Positions 1-6,509 of a stretch of DNA of 28,076 bases are shown here, piece after piece. The notes below the pieces were generated by a model. That model saw only the letters and a list, made by a program, of their open reading frames with translations. It did not search any database and was not told the DNA's origin. Positions within the stretch are counted from its first letter, which is position 1, and every line of letters begins with the position of its first letter. Origin of the DNA: JBBDYH01 sp040901795 (GTDB taxonomy: Bacteria > Planctomycetota > Planctomycetia > Pirellulales > JALHPA01); assembly GCA_040901795.1 (NCBI GenBank), contig JBBDYH010000069.1, positions 1 to 28,076 of the forward strand, given 5' to 3'. The translations under genes and the position numbers were made by a program.

Positions 1-904
1 CGGCGCGCGTCGGCCGGCGCGAGTGCTGCATGCTGTCGAGCATCTGCGTGGCCACAATCACCGGCCTTTGATAGCGATGACATAAGGCGACAATCTGCTT
101 TTGCACCATCGGCATGCGTGCGACGTCGATCTCGACGCCCAGATCGCCGCGGGCGACCATCACGCCGTCGGCGGCGGCGACGATCTCTTCGAGCTGGTCG
201 AGCGCTTCCTGTTTTTCGATCTTGGCGACGACTTTGGCGCGCGAGCCACGCGCGTGTGCGTGCAAAAGCTCCTTGAGCTGGCGGACCTCGACCGGCGTGC
301 GGACAAAGCTCAGGCTGACGAAATCGATCTCCATTTCAGCCGCCCAGTTCGCATTCGCGTGGTCATCATCGCTCATGGCCGGCACGCTGAGCTTTGCGCC
401 GGGGAGGTTGACGCCTTGGCGGCTGCGGATGAGGCCGCCTTGTACGACGACGCAACGGGCCCAATCGGCGGTTTTTTCTTCGACTCGCAAGGCGATTGTG
501 CCGTCGGCCAACATGACCATATTACCGACGGCGAGGTCATCGATCAGCGGTGCATAGCTGGTCGTCAAGTCGTCTGGGCTTGCCGCGCGGTCGCCGCGAA
601 CAAAGCGAACTGCATCGCCGTCGCGCAGCTCGCGCTGGCCGCCGGGGAGTTCGCCGAGCCGCATCTTTGGTCCGGCAAGATCGACGAGGATGCCGATCGG
701 CCGATTGAGTTGTTTACTGACGTTGCGGATGGAGCGGACGACTTCGCTTTGCTCATTGGGGCCGCCATGCGCCATGTTGAGCCGGAAGACATCGACTCCG
801 GCCGTGGCCAACTCGGCGAGTTGATCTTCGCGGCGGCACGCCGGGCCGACGGTGGCGACGATCTTGGTGCGGGCTTCGCTGGAAAGGGGAGAGGGGGATG
901 GCAT
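1..904 (-). CDS. pyk: Pyruvate kinase, N-terminal part (gene continues beyond the left edge)
   Basis: Glycolytic enzyme converting phosphoenolpyruvate and ADP to pyruvate and ATP in the cytoplasm. Reading leftward from the ATG at 904-902, the protein starts MPSPSPLSSEARTKIVATVG. It then shows RLNMAHGG (usually RLNFSHG), DLAGPKMRLG (the DxKGPxIR substrate loop), DFVSLSFVRT, the catalytic AKIEKQEAL segment, GVMVARGDLGVEI, and finally the ATQMLDSM...RPTRA signature. About 301 codons are present. The frame is open at base 1, one base into the codon after RPTRA, where Glu is expected. The rest of the barrel and the C-terminal domain lie outside the window. The family usually has about 470-480 residues. 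The gene is transcribed divergently from the DUF6174-like gene across a repeat-rich 200 bp spacer. Identity is secure. Confidence 0.95.
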   Translation of the reverse strand, partial: MPSPSPLSSEARTKIVATVGPACRREDQLAELATAGVDVFRLNMAHGGPNEQSEVVRSIRNVSKQLNRPIGILVDLAGPKMRLGELPGGQRELRDGDAVRFVRGDRAASPDDLTTSYAPLIDDLAVGNMVMLADGTIALRVEEKTADWARCVVVQGGLIRSRQGVNLPGAKLSVPAMSDDDHANANWAAEMEIDFVSLSFVRTPVEVRQLKELLHAHARGSRAKVVAKIEKQEALDQLEEIVAAADGVMVARGDLGVEIDVARMPMVQKQIVALCHRYQRPVIVATQMLDSMQHSRRPTRA

Positions 905-1102
905 ATACGTGGCTCGGTTTTGAGACGGATAAGCGATGTCAGCGTACACTGAGGAAGTGGAATGGGGAATGATGGAATGGGGAATGGGGAGGGCAGAGTC
1001 GGGAGCGGGTGTACGGAGTACAACAGTACGAGATACGGCGTACTGAGCACCTGGTACTGGGTACCGAGTCCGGATACCACGTGCCGCCGAGGAGTCCTGT
1101 GG
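905..1102. repeat. Repeat-rich divergent intergenic region (G/A-rich tandem plus GTAC-rich tract)
   Basis: This spacer separates the divergent pyruvate kinase and DUF6174-like genes. From about 958 to 992 it holds ragged tandem copies of GGAATGGGGAATG. From 1011 to 1064 it holds six GTAC tetramers (at 1011, 1018, 1026, 1040, 1054 and 1061) in variants of GGTACTGGGTACCGAG, which can fold on themselves. No clear -35/-10 pair stands out. Promoters for both flanking genes must lie in or beside these repeats. Confidence 0.6.
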
Positions 1103-1639
1103 ATGAATGACGAGTTCGAACCAATACGCCGGCCGCCGCGGCGCTTGCGGCGGATTGCCATTTCGATCGGCTGTATCGTGCTGGGGATCGTGGGTGGTCT
1201 GGTGGTGTTCGGGCTGATCGGCTTTCGCCGGCCGCCACCAGCGATGAGCGCGGCCGACTTTGAGGCCGCCGTCGCCCGCTGGGAGGCGCACCGCCCGGCG
1301 GACTACGAGATGGACGTCAAAGTCCTCGGCCGGCAAAGCGGCATGATGCACGTCGTGGTTAAGAACCACGCGCCGGTGAGTGTCCGCCGGGGTGGCGCAC
1401 CCGTTGCGGAACATACTTGGGAATACTGGACCGTTGAGGGGCTGTTCGAGATCATTCGGACGGACCTGGAGGGAATGGATCAGCCGGAGCGGGCCTTCGG
1501 GACGCCGGATGTCTCGCAGCTCGTCCAACAGGCGGAGTTCGACGCGGAGTTGGGCTACCCGCGCCGGTATCGTCGGGCGGTGCTGACGACGGGAGATGCG
1601 ATTGAGTGGGAGATCACGGAGTTTAAGCGTGAAGGATGA
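1103..1639 (+). CDS. Membrane-anchored DUF6174-like protein
   Basis: Protein of 178 residues and unknown function. The start is the ATG at 1103 (MNDEFEPIRR), chosen because GGAG at 1091-1094 sits correctly before it and because the in-frame upstream extension to 962 is translated repeat DNA. A basic cytoplasmic stretch (residues about 8-18) precedes one hydrophobic membrane segment (about 19-39). The remaining roughly 135 residues would be outside the cytoplasm. This part has the look of DUF6174: W/Y-rich beta strands (ADYEMDVKVLGRQSG, MHVVVKNHAPVSVRRGG), a TVEGLFEIIRTDL helix and the closing AELGYPRRYRRAV segment, which in that family reads roughly D-x-x-LGYPxxI. The family assignment is from pattern memory only. 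Its stop is followed by a long palindrome shared with the convergent PD40 gene. Confidence 0.72.
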   Translation: MNDEFEPIRRPPRRLRRIAISIGCIVLGIVGGLVVFGLIGFRRPPPAMSAADFEAAVARWEAHRPADYEMDVKVLGRQSGMMHVVVKNHAPVSVRRGGAPVAEHTWEYWTVEGLFEIIRTDLEGMDQPERAFGTPDVSQLVQQAEFDAELGYPRRYRRAVLTTGDAIEWEITEFKREG

Positions 1640-1660
1640 AAGCAGGGCAGGCTTTTAGCG

Positions 1661-1726
1661 GTCAGCTATCAGCTATCAGCTTTTCGCCTCGGTGTATAAC
1701 GTCCGAGCTGACGGCTGATAGCTGAC
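1661..1726. repeat. Long imperfect inverted repeat between convergent genes, possible bidirectional terminator
   Basis: Arms 1661-1681 and 1706-1726 are complementary at 19 of 21 positions, with a 24-base loop. Each arm is built from GTCAGCTATCAGC-type units, and the left arm carries a duplicated CTATCAG. It sits between the stops of two convergent genes at 1639 and 1749. It could terminate transcription from both sides, although no strong T-run follows. Repeats of this kind may be dispersed in the genome; that is inference. Confidence 0.55.
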
Positions 1727-1748
1727 AGCCCGACGGTTCATTTACCGT

Positions 1749-2888
1749 TTATCTTTCCGCAGCGGCCAGCATCTTCTCGGCGGCGTCCAGATCGAAGTTC
1801 GCGATAAATAGTTGGCTCTGGCCGTCCGCGGTCCGGTTGCTGGTCCACATCAGCTTTTTCCCGTCGGGCGAAAACACAGGGAGGACGTCGGCGCTGGTGT
1901 GGTCCGTGATGCGCACCGGCTTGCTCGCGGCAGCCAACTTGCCATCGCGCTCTTCGTATTTCATCAGCCAAAGGTCGTAGTTCGGCCGCGCCTTCGGGTT
2001 GGAGTGATCGGCGCCGGTCCAGATGATCCACGGTTCGGTCGGATGCCAATACGGCGCCCAATTGACGCCTTCGTTGTCGGTCAGCGCCACGTCGTTTTTG
2101 CCGTCGATGCCGATCGTGTGGATCTGGAGGTAGCTTTCCTTCTTGCGGTCGCTGCGGAAGATTACCCACTTGCCATTGGGCGAGATAAACGGCCCGCCGT
2201 CGTAGCCGGGTGCATTCGTAAGCTGCCGCGCGTCGCTGCCATCCGCATTCATGATGTAGATGTCCGGATCGCCGTCGCGGTCGCTGCAGAACGCAACCTG
2301 TTTGCCCTCGTCGTCGTACGCCCCTTCGGCATCGTACCCCTTGGCGTCGGTTAGCTGTCGCAAATTTCGGCCATCGAGATCAGCGGCAAAGATGTCCATG
2401 TGTGGGTCGAAGTCCCATTGATAGCGACGACGTGCGCCAGTCTTTTTATCCTCCGCTTGTTGTGCGCGCGCTTGCTCTTCGGTCTGCGAAAGCTGCGGAT
2501 CGAGGTGGCCGCTGGCGAAGAGGATGCTTTTGCCGTTGGGGTGAAAGTACGCGCAGGTGGTGCGGCCGCGACCGGTGCTTACGCGTCTGGCGTCGTCCCC
2601 AGTAAGCGACTGCACGTAGATTTGGTAGAACGGATATCCCTGTGGGACCGCCTGGTAGATGATCGTGCCTCCGTCGGGTGAGAAGTATCCTTCGCCGGCC
2701 TTGACCATGCCGGTCGTGACCTGGCGAATGTTGTGGAGGAATGTTGGTTCGAGTGACGATGCGGCGCTGGACTGCTCCTTTGTCGTCGTCGTCTCCGTGA
2801 CCTGTCCCCAAGTCGGGAGAGCCGAGGCAATCGCGCCGAAAAGAAGGCAGGCAACCGAATACGCTTTGCACTGTCTATGGAGCATCAT
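1749..2888 (-). CDS. Exported TolB-like PD40 beta-propeller protein
   Basis: Protein of 379 residues. An N-terminal signal peptide (about residues 1-28, with a hydrophobic core ACLLFGAIASALP) suggests export. The rest is a series of PD40/WD40-like blades, recognisable by their hinge motifs GYFSPDGGTIIY, AYFHPNGKSILF, GAYDDEGKQVAF, PFISPNGKWVIF, APYWHPTEPWIIW and PVFSPDGKKLMW. Blades alternate with strands such as DIYIMNADGSDARQLTN. This resembles the propeller of TolB and of DPP-IV-like proteins, but there is no TolB N-terminal domain and no hydrolase domain. It is therefore a stand-alone propeller, probably a periplasmic binding or scaffolding protein. No Tol-Pal genes are nearby. The ATG at 2888-2886 fits the signal peptide. 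Function beyond the fold is unknown. Confidence 0.85.
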   Translation of the reverse strand: MMLHRQCKAYSVACLLFGAIASALPTWGQVTETTTTKEQSSAASSLEPTFLHNIRQVTTGMVKAGEGYFSPDGGTIIYQAVPQGYPFYQIYVQSLTGDDARRVSTGRGRTTCAYFHPNGKSILFASGHLDPQLSQTEEQARAQQAEDKKTGARRRYQWDFDPHMDIFAADLDGRNLRQLTDAKGYDAEGAYDDEGKQVAFCSDRDGDPDIYIMNADGSDARQLTNAPGYDGGPFISPNGKWVIFRSDRKKESYLQIHTIGIDGKNDVALTDNEGVNWAPYWHPTEPWIIWTGADHSNPKARPNYDLWLMKYEERDGKLAAASKPVRITDHTSADVLPVFSPDGKKLMWTSNRTADGQSQLFIANFDLDAAEKMLAAAER

Positions 2889-2974
2889 CAGTGTGTCCTT
2901 AAACCTTGTTGGAGCAATGCGGTATTATAGAACAATGCCGCCCCTATGGAGCTTACCGCTGTTTTTTTGATAGT

Positions 2975-2998
2975 CCGGGGGCTGGCGCCCCCGGCTAC
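2975..2998 (-). repeat. Single REP-like hairpin with GTAG head
   Basis: On the minus strand the element reads GTAGCC, then a perfect 8 bp stem (GCCCCCGG paired with CCGGGGGC on the plus strand, 2975-2982 and 2987-2994), closed by loop TGGC/GCCA. The GTAG head is at 2998-2995. It lies 39 bases before the adenosyltransferase start. A smaller hairpin, GCCCC-GCC-GGGGC, follows at 3007-3019. The loop and head match the bipartite elements at 13322 and 23211. Confidence 0.7.
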
Positions 2999-3036
2999 AG
3001 AATGTCGCCCCGCCGGGGCTTGGATTCGACTCAGCC

Positions 3037-3591
3037 ATGAAGATTTATACAAAAACAGGCGACGACGGCACGACGGGTCTATATGGCGGCGGGCGAGTTC
3101 GCAAGGACCATGCGCGGGTCGAGGCCTGCGGGGCGGTCGATGAATTGAACGCAGTTGTGGGCTGGGCGCGAGCGGAAGCGCTACCGCGCGTGATCGACGA
3201 GCTGTTGGAACAGATCCAGAACGAATTGTTCGATTTGGGCGCAGAGTTAGCCACGCCGCAGCCGGCGGCTCAAGGTCTCAGCGTCGTGAGCGAGCGCGAA
3301 ATTGGAGCGTTGGAAGCAGCCATCGACCGGTTCGAGGCGGGACTTGCCCCGCTAAAGACGTTCATCCTGCCGGCTGGGACTCGCGCGGCCGCGGCGCTGC
3401 ACCTGGGGCGCACCGTTTGCCGCCGAGCCGAGCGACGAGTGATCACACTGGCGGCGGGGACGAAAGAACCCGTCTCGCCGCAGATTGTCGTCTACCTTAA
3501 TCGGCTGAGCGACTTGTTGTTCGTGTTGGCACGTGCGGCGAATGCGGGGGCCGGTCAAGAGGATGTGGAGTGGCGGAAACGGGGTGGATAG
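3037..3591 (+). CDS. pduO: PduO-type ATP:cob(I)alamin adenosyltransferase
   Basis: Transfers the 5'-deoxyadenosyl group of ATP to cob(I)alamin to form adenosylcobalamin, the cofactor of B12-dependent mutases and dehydratases. The 184-residue length is normal for the family. Diagnostic motifs are all present: the N-terminal ATP-binding KTGDDGTTGLYGG (residues 6-18), RVEACGAVDELNAVVG, QNELFDLGAELATP, CRRAERRV (the conserved ATP-contacting Arg/Glu region) and VYLNRLSDLLFVLAR near the C terminus. The start ATG at 3037 directly precedes the motif-bearing N terminus (MKIYTKTGDDG). No other cobalamin genes are in view, so this looks like a stand-alone cofactor-maturation gene. Two GC-rich hairpins lie just upstream and may affect its leader. 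Confidence 0.94.
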   Translation: MKIYTKTGDDGTTGLYGGGRVRKDHARVEACGAVDELNAVVGWARAEALPRVIDELLEQIQNELFDLGAELATPQPAAQGLSVVSEREIGALEAAIDRFEAGLAPLKTFILPAGTRAAAALHLGRTVCRRAERRVITLAAGTKEPVSPQIVVYLNRLSDLLFVLARAANAGAGQEDVEWRKRGG

Positions 3592-3646
3592 CCGGTCGCA
3601 CATTCCTCATAAGCAGTGCAGTGCGGGCTCGGACAAATAACGTGGT

Positions 3647-3675
3647 TTTCAAAGGCCGAGTAGTGACCGTACAAT
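3647..3675 (+). promoter_or_regulatory. Weak candidate promoter for the 3718-4361 cassette
   Basis: A TACAAT -10-like hexamer lies at 3670-3675, about 43 bases before the first gene. TTTCAA at 3647-3652 is 17 bases upstream, but only half of it matches TTGACA. This is sequence resemblance only. Confidence 0.25.
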
Positions 3676-3717
3676 GGGAAAGCACCGAAAGTCTGGTGAG
3701 TCGAGAGGATTGATGCC

Positions 3718-3987
3718 ATGCCATATCACAACTATCCTCCGGAAGAGGTCGAGTCCCGCGGCGAAGAGATTTACGAGCATCAATTACGGGAGAATGTCGA
3801 ACCGGGAAACCGCGGGAAGTTCTTGGTCATCGATATTCTAACGGGTGAATACGAAATTGACGACGATGACATCCAGGCCACAAAACGCGCATTGGCCAAA
3901 CGTCCGAGTGTCGTTCTCTATGGGTTGCGGATTGGCTATCCGACGGCATATACCTTGGGCGGACACGTCGCCATGAAAAAGCAATGA
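3718..3987 (+). CDS. Small acidic protein, partner of the downstream aspartic-protease-like protein
   Basis: Protein of 89 residues without a named function. The N-terminal half is strongly acidic (PPEEVESRGEEIYEHQLRENVEP). The core, GKFLVIDILTGEYEIDDDDI (residues 33-52), is followed by a helix (QATKRALAKRPS) and a C-terminal strand region (VVLYGLRIGYPTAYTLGG). I recall similar small proteins with TGEYEID and RIGxxxAYxxGG segments beside clan AA aspartic proteases in cyanobacteria and other bacteria; that is memory, not a search. GAGAGGA lies just upstream of the ATG. Its stop overlaps the start of the next gene in an ATGA tetranucleotide (3984-3987), so the two are almost certainly co-translated. 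The arrangement resembles a toxin-antitoxin operon, but neither product is a known toxin. Confidence 0.75.
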   Translation: MPYHNYPPEEVESRGEEIYEHQLRENVEPGNRGKFLVIDILTGEYEIDDDDIQATKRALAKRPSVVLYGLRIGYPTAYTLGGHVAMKKQ

Positions 3988-4361
3988 TCACGGAACGAGT
4001 ACGAGATCGCGAAGCGGTGATCGAACTTGAAGTGTCTGGCCCAGCCGGGCGGCCGCACGTCGTGGAGGCGGTGATTGACGCAGGATATAACGGAGAGTTG
4101 ACCGTTCCCGCTAGTCTGGTGAACGCCCTACAACTCCCCTTTGCCGGCTATCGGCGGGGGATGCTCGCCGATGGCAGCATCACTGTTCTCGACGTGCATT
4201 TGGCGACCATTGCCTGGCACGGGGAAGAACGGGATGTGCTGGTTCTGAAGGCAACCGGCGCGGCTCTCCTCGGCATGGCGCTGCTCGAAAACAATCGTCT
4301 GACGATCGACGTCTTTGAAGGCGGTCCTGTCCTAGTTGATCAAGCACGGCGCCAGTCTTAG
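3984..4361 (+). CDS. Clan AA (retropepsin-like) aspartic-protease-family protein with DAG in the active-site motif
   Basis: Protein of 125 residues, the length of a single retropepsin-like monomer that would have to dimerise to make an active site. The N-terminal strands lead to VIDAGYNGELTVP (residues 30-42). In the family this is usually [IV]DTGFNGxLTLP, so the catalytic Asp32 is present but the Thr/Ser is Ala33. The second hallmark, a hydrophobic-hydrophobic-Gly strand, is LLGMALLENNRLTIDV (residues 95-110). No signal peptide or membrane segment is visible, so it should be cytoplasmic. Translation is coupled to the small acidic gene through an ATGA overlap. Whether the Ala change leaves activity is unknown, because Thr normally stabilises the active-site fireman's grip. 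Confidence 0.78.
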   Translation: MITERVRDREAVIELEVSGPAGRPHVVEAVIDAGYNGELTVPASLVNALQLPFAGYRRGMLADGSITVLDVHLATIAWHGEERDVLVLKATGAALLGMALLENNRLTIDVFEGGPVLVDQARRQS

Positions 4362-4377
4362 TCGACCGCGATCGACT
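4360..4377. other. 18 bp near-perfect palindrome at the end of the protease-like gene
   Basis: AGTCGA and TCGACT arms flank a C-CGCG-A centre with a single mismatched pair. The palindrome starts inside the stop codon of the preceding gene. It may be a short terminator hairpin or a protein-binding site. No T-run follows. Confidence 0.35.
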
Positions 4378-4505
4378 GAGAGACGCCAGATTGATCCGGG
4401 GAGCCGACCATCTTTCCGCAATCGTTCCCGCTTCGGGCTTTACTAAAAAACGCATCCTCGCTAGCTTGTTGCTTGAGGCGTTTCTATCCCAGGCAAGTTC
4501 GCGGA

Positions 4506-4527
4506 CGGGCGCAAGGACTTACGCCCG
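4506..4527. other. Hairpin in the amtB upstream region
   Basis: CGGGCG (4506-4511) pairs with CGCCCG (4522-4527). AAG and CTT inside the loop extend the pairing past one mismatch. It lies about 100 bases before amtB in an otherwise featureless 269-base gap, and could be an operator or leader hairpin. I looked for a sigma-54 site (GG-N10-GC) and found no convincing one. Confidence 0.3.
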
Positions 4528-4630
4528 CGCGATCGATGAAAACGTTCCGTTCTACTCGCGGCACCGTTGGTCGTGCGGCCAATAGGCGGTGTGCTGCGCC
4601 GGTCTCTGTTCGATAGGCGGAGGTGGTCCG

Positions 4631-6100
4631 ATGCGTTGGAGCAAATGCTTGGGGCGCGCGTGCTGCGCGCTCGGCGTAAGTGTCTTGTTGTTTTCCTTTT
4701 TAGCCAGCGCCCAGGCACAGGATCCGCCTGACGTCGCGGCGCAGATCACGGCCGCCAGCGAGGCGGCTGACGCTGCAAAGGTTGCAGCCAACAACGCCTG
4801 GATGCTGACTTCGTGCGCGCTGGTGCTGTTCATGACGGCCCCGGGCCTCGCCATGTTTTATGGCGGTTTGGTTCGCAAAAAGAATGTGCTGGGCGTCATG
4901 ATGCAGTGTATTTTTCTGATGGGACTGATGTCAGTCGTGTGGGCGCTTTATGGATACTCGTTCGCATTTGGCGGCGGCGGTGCGAACCCTTACATCGGGT
5001 CCGCGGATCACGTGCTGATGCGTGGCCTGCAAACGGAGTGGGAGGGGGACGCAGAATCCGGTCAACAAACAGCAGCCCCCCGGTTTAAGCTCAAGGATGC
5101 CGCGGGCAACGAGTACAACGTCATCCCGCTGCTCACGCACATGCTGTTTCAAGGAATGTTTTTCATCATCACGCCGGCGCTGATCTGCGGCGCCTTCGCC
5201 GAGCGGATGAAGTTCAGCACGATGGTCGTGTTTATGCTGCTATGGGGAACCTTGATCTACGTTCCTTTAGCACACTGGGTATGGGGCGGCGGGATCCTGG
5301 CTTATGGTCTGGACAACTCGCTCGCTGGCGGTGCGCTCGACTTTGCCGGCGGCACCGTGGTGCATATCAGCTCCGGCGTGTCGGCGTTAATCTGTGCGCT
5401 GCTGATCGGCCGTCGCCTGGGATTCGGAAACGAACCCATGCCTCCTCACAACCTGACGTATACGGCGATGGGCGCCGCGATGCTGTGGGTGGGTTGGTTC
5501 GGCTTCAACGCCGGCAGCGAATTGGCTTCTGACGACATCGCCGCCAACGCCTTCGCAGCCACTCATCTGGCGGCGGCGGCGGGAGCGCTGGCGTGGGCCG
5601 GTATGGAGTGGATCACACGCGGTAAGCCTAGCGTGCTGGGCGCCGCATCAGGGCTCGTTGCCGGATTGGTGTGCATCACTCCCGCGTCCGGCTATGTGAC
5701 TGGCATGCCCGCCATCATTATGGGATTGGCGGCGGGACTGGTTTGTTTCCTGGCATGCACGACGCTGAAGTCGAAATTCGGTTACGACGATTCCCTGGAT
5801 GCCTTCGGCGTGCACGGCATTGGCGGCACGCTGGGCGCGATTCTGACCGGTGTATTCGCGTCGCGAGCTGTCACGGATCCGGCGATCAGTGGCGGCAAGC
5901 CATTGGGCATGATCGAGGGAGGCAGCCTGATCGTGGGTCAAATCGTCGCCGTGCTGGTCACCTGGGGGCTGGCCCTGGTCGGCACGTTCATCATCCTCAA
6001 GGTGCTCGACGCAGTGATGGGTCTGCGCGTAACGCAACAGGAAGAAATCCAAGGCCTCGACCTGAGCCAACACGGCGAAGAAGGCTATATTTTCTTGTAG
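4631..6100 (+). CDS. amtB: Ammonium transporter AmtB
   Basis: Inner-membrane channel of the Amt/Mep/Rh family that conducts ammonium into the cell and is gated by PII. The start is the ATG at 4631, because GGAGG (4619-4623) lies seven bases before it and the protein then opens with a signal-peptide-like segment ending near ASAQA. That gives 489 residues. Eleven or so hydrophobic segments follow. Hallmarks are GLVRKKNVL, the ammonium-site Asp and first pore His in DFAGGTVVHIS (Asp237, His245), the second pore His in DAFGVHGIGGTLG (His395), and FQGMFFIITPALICGAFAER. The extracellular loop before this last segment is longer than in E. coli AmtB (roughly SADHVLMRGLQ to EYNVIPL). The C-terminal tail, needed for PII control, is present. 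It heads an operon with glnB and glnD. Confidence 0.95.
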   Translation: MRWSKCLGRACCALGVSVLLFSFLASAQAQDPPDVAAQITAASEAADAAKVAANNAWMLTSCALVLFMTAPGLAMFYGGLVRKKNVLGVMMQCIFLMGLMSVVWALYGYSFAFGGGGANPYIGSADHVLMRGLQTEWEGDAESGQQTAAPRFKLKDAAGNEYNVIPLLTHMLFQGMFFIITPALICGAFAERMKFSTMVVFMLLWGTLIYVPLAHWVWGGGILAYGLDNSLAGGALDFAGGTVVHISSGVSALICALLIGRRLGFGNEPMPPHNLTYTAMGAAMLWVGWFGFNAGSELASDDIAANAFAATHLAAAAGALAWAGMEWITRGKPSVLGAASGLVAGLVCITPASGYVTGMPAIIMGLAAGLVCFLACTTLKSKFGYDDSLDAFGVHGIGGTLGAILTGVFASRAVTDPAISGGKPLGMIEGGSLIVGQIVAVLVTWGLALVGTFIILKVLDAVMGLRVTQQEEIQGLDLSQHGEEGYIFL

Positions 6101-6170
6101 GGAGTAGAGGAATGGACGGCGTGTGCCCCTGCTCGCCACGGGAATGCCCCCAGCCGCGGCGGAGGCGCAT

Positions 6171-6509
6171 ATGAACAAGATCGAAGCGATCATCCGGCAT
6201 TACAAACTCGAGGACGTCAAGAATGCGCTGACCGAGTTGGGCGTGCAAGGGATGACGGTCACCGAGGTTCGCGGTTTCGGCCGGCAAAAGGGTCATACCG
6301 AAATGTACCGCGGCACGGAGTACGCCGTAGACTTTGTGCCGAAGGTAAAGATCGAGATCGTCGTGGCCGACAACCAGCTTACAGGCGCCGTCGATACGAT
6401 CATGCGCACCGCACAGACCGGCCAGATCGGCGACGGGAAGATCTTCGTCAGCGATCTGACCAACGTCATCCGCATCCGCACCGGCGAGATCGGCGAGAAC
6501 GCGCTGTAG
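6171..6509 (+). CDS. glnB: Nitrogen regulatory protein PII
   Basis: Trimeric signal protein that reports 2-oxoglutarate, ATP/ADP and, through uridylylation, glutamine. It blocks AmtB and steers glutamine synthetase control. The ATG at 6171 (MNKIEAIIRHYKL) gives 112 residues, the family standard, with GGAG a few bases upstream. A longer reading from 6123 is not PII-like. The T-loop contains MYRGTEYAVDFVPKVK with Tyr51, the uridylylation site, intact. Both family signatures are visible: the T-loop segment and the C-terminal TGQIGDGKIFVSDLTNVIRIRTGE. Placement directly behind amtB is typical of glnK-type PII; sequence alone does not separate GlnB from GlnK here. Its stop is immediately followed by the glnD ATG. 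Confidence 0.94.
   Translation: MNKIEAIIRHYKLEDVKNALTELGVQGMTVTEVRGFGRQKGHTEMYRGTEYAVDFVPKVKIEIVVADNQLTGAVDTIMRTAQTGQIGDGKIFVSDLTNVIRIRTGEIGENAL

Noticed and set aside
101..952. Long plus-strand open frame of 283 codons
   Set aside because: It is antisense to pyruvate kinase, whose motifs are unmistakable on the minus strand. The plus-strand protein is low-complexity and resembles nothing.
4362..4630. Sigma-54 promoter for the amtB operon
   Set aside because: Nitrogen operons often have one, but no GG-N10-GC pair in a proper TGGCAC/TTGCA context was found in this gap.
5648..6193. Minus-strand frame overlapping the amtB end and glnB start
   Set aside because: It runs across two well-identified plus-strand genes and has no recognisable domain.
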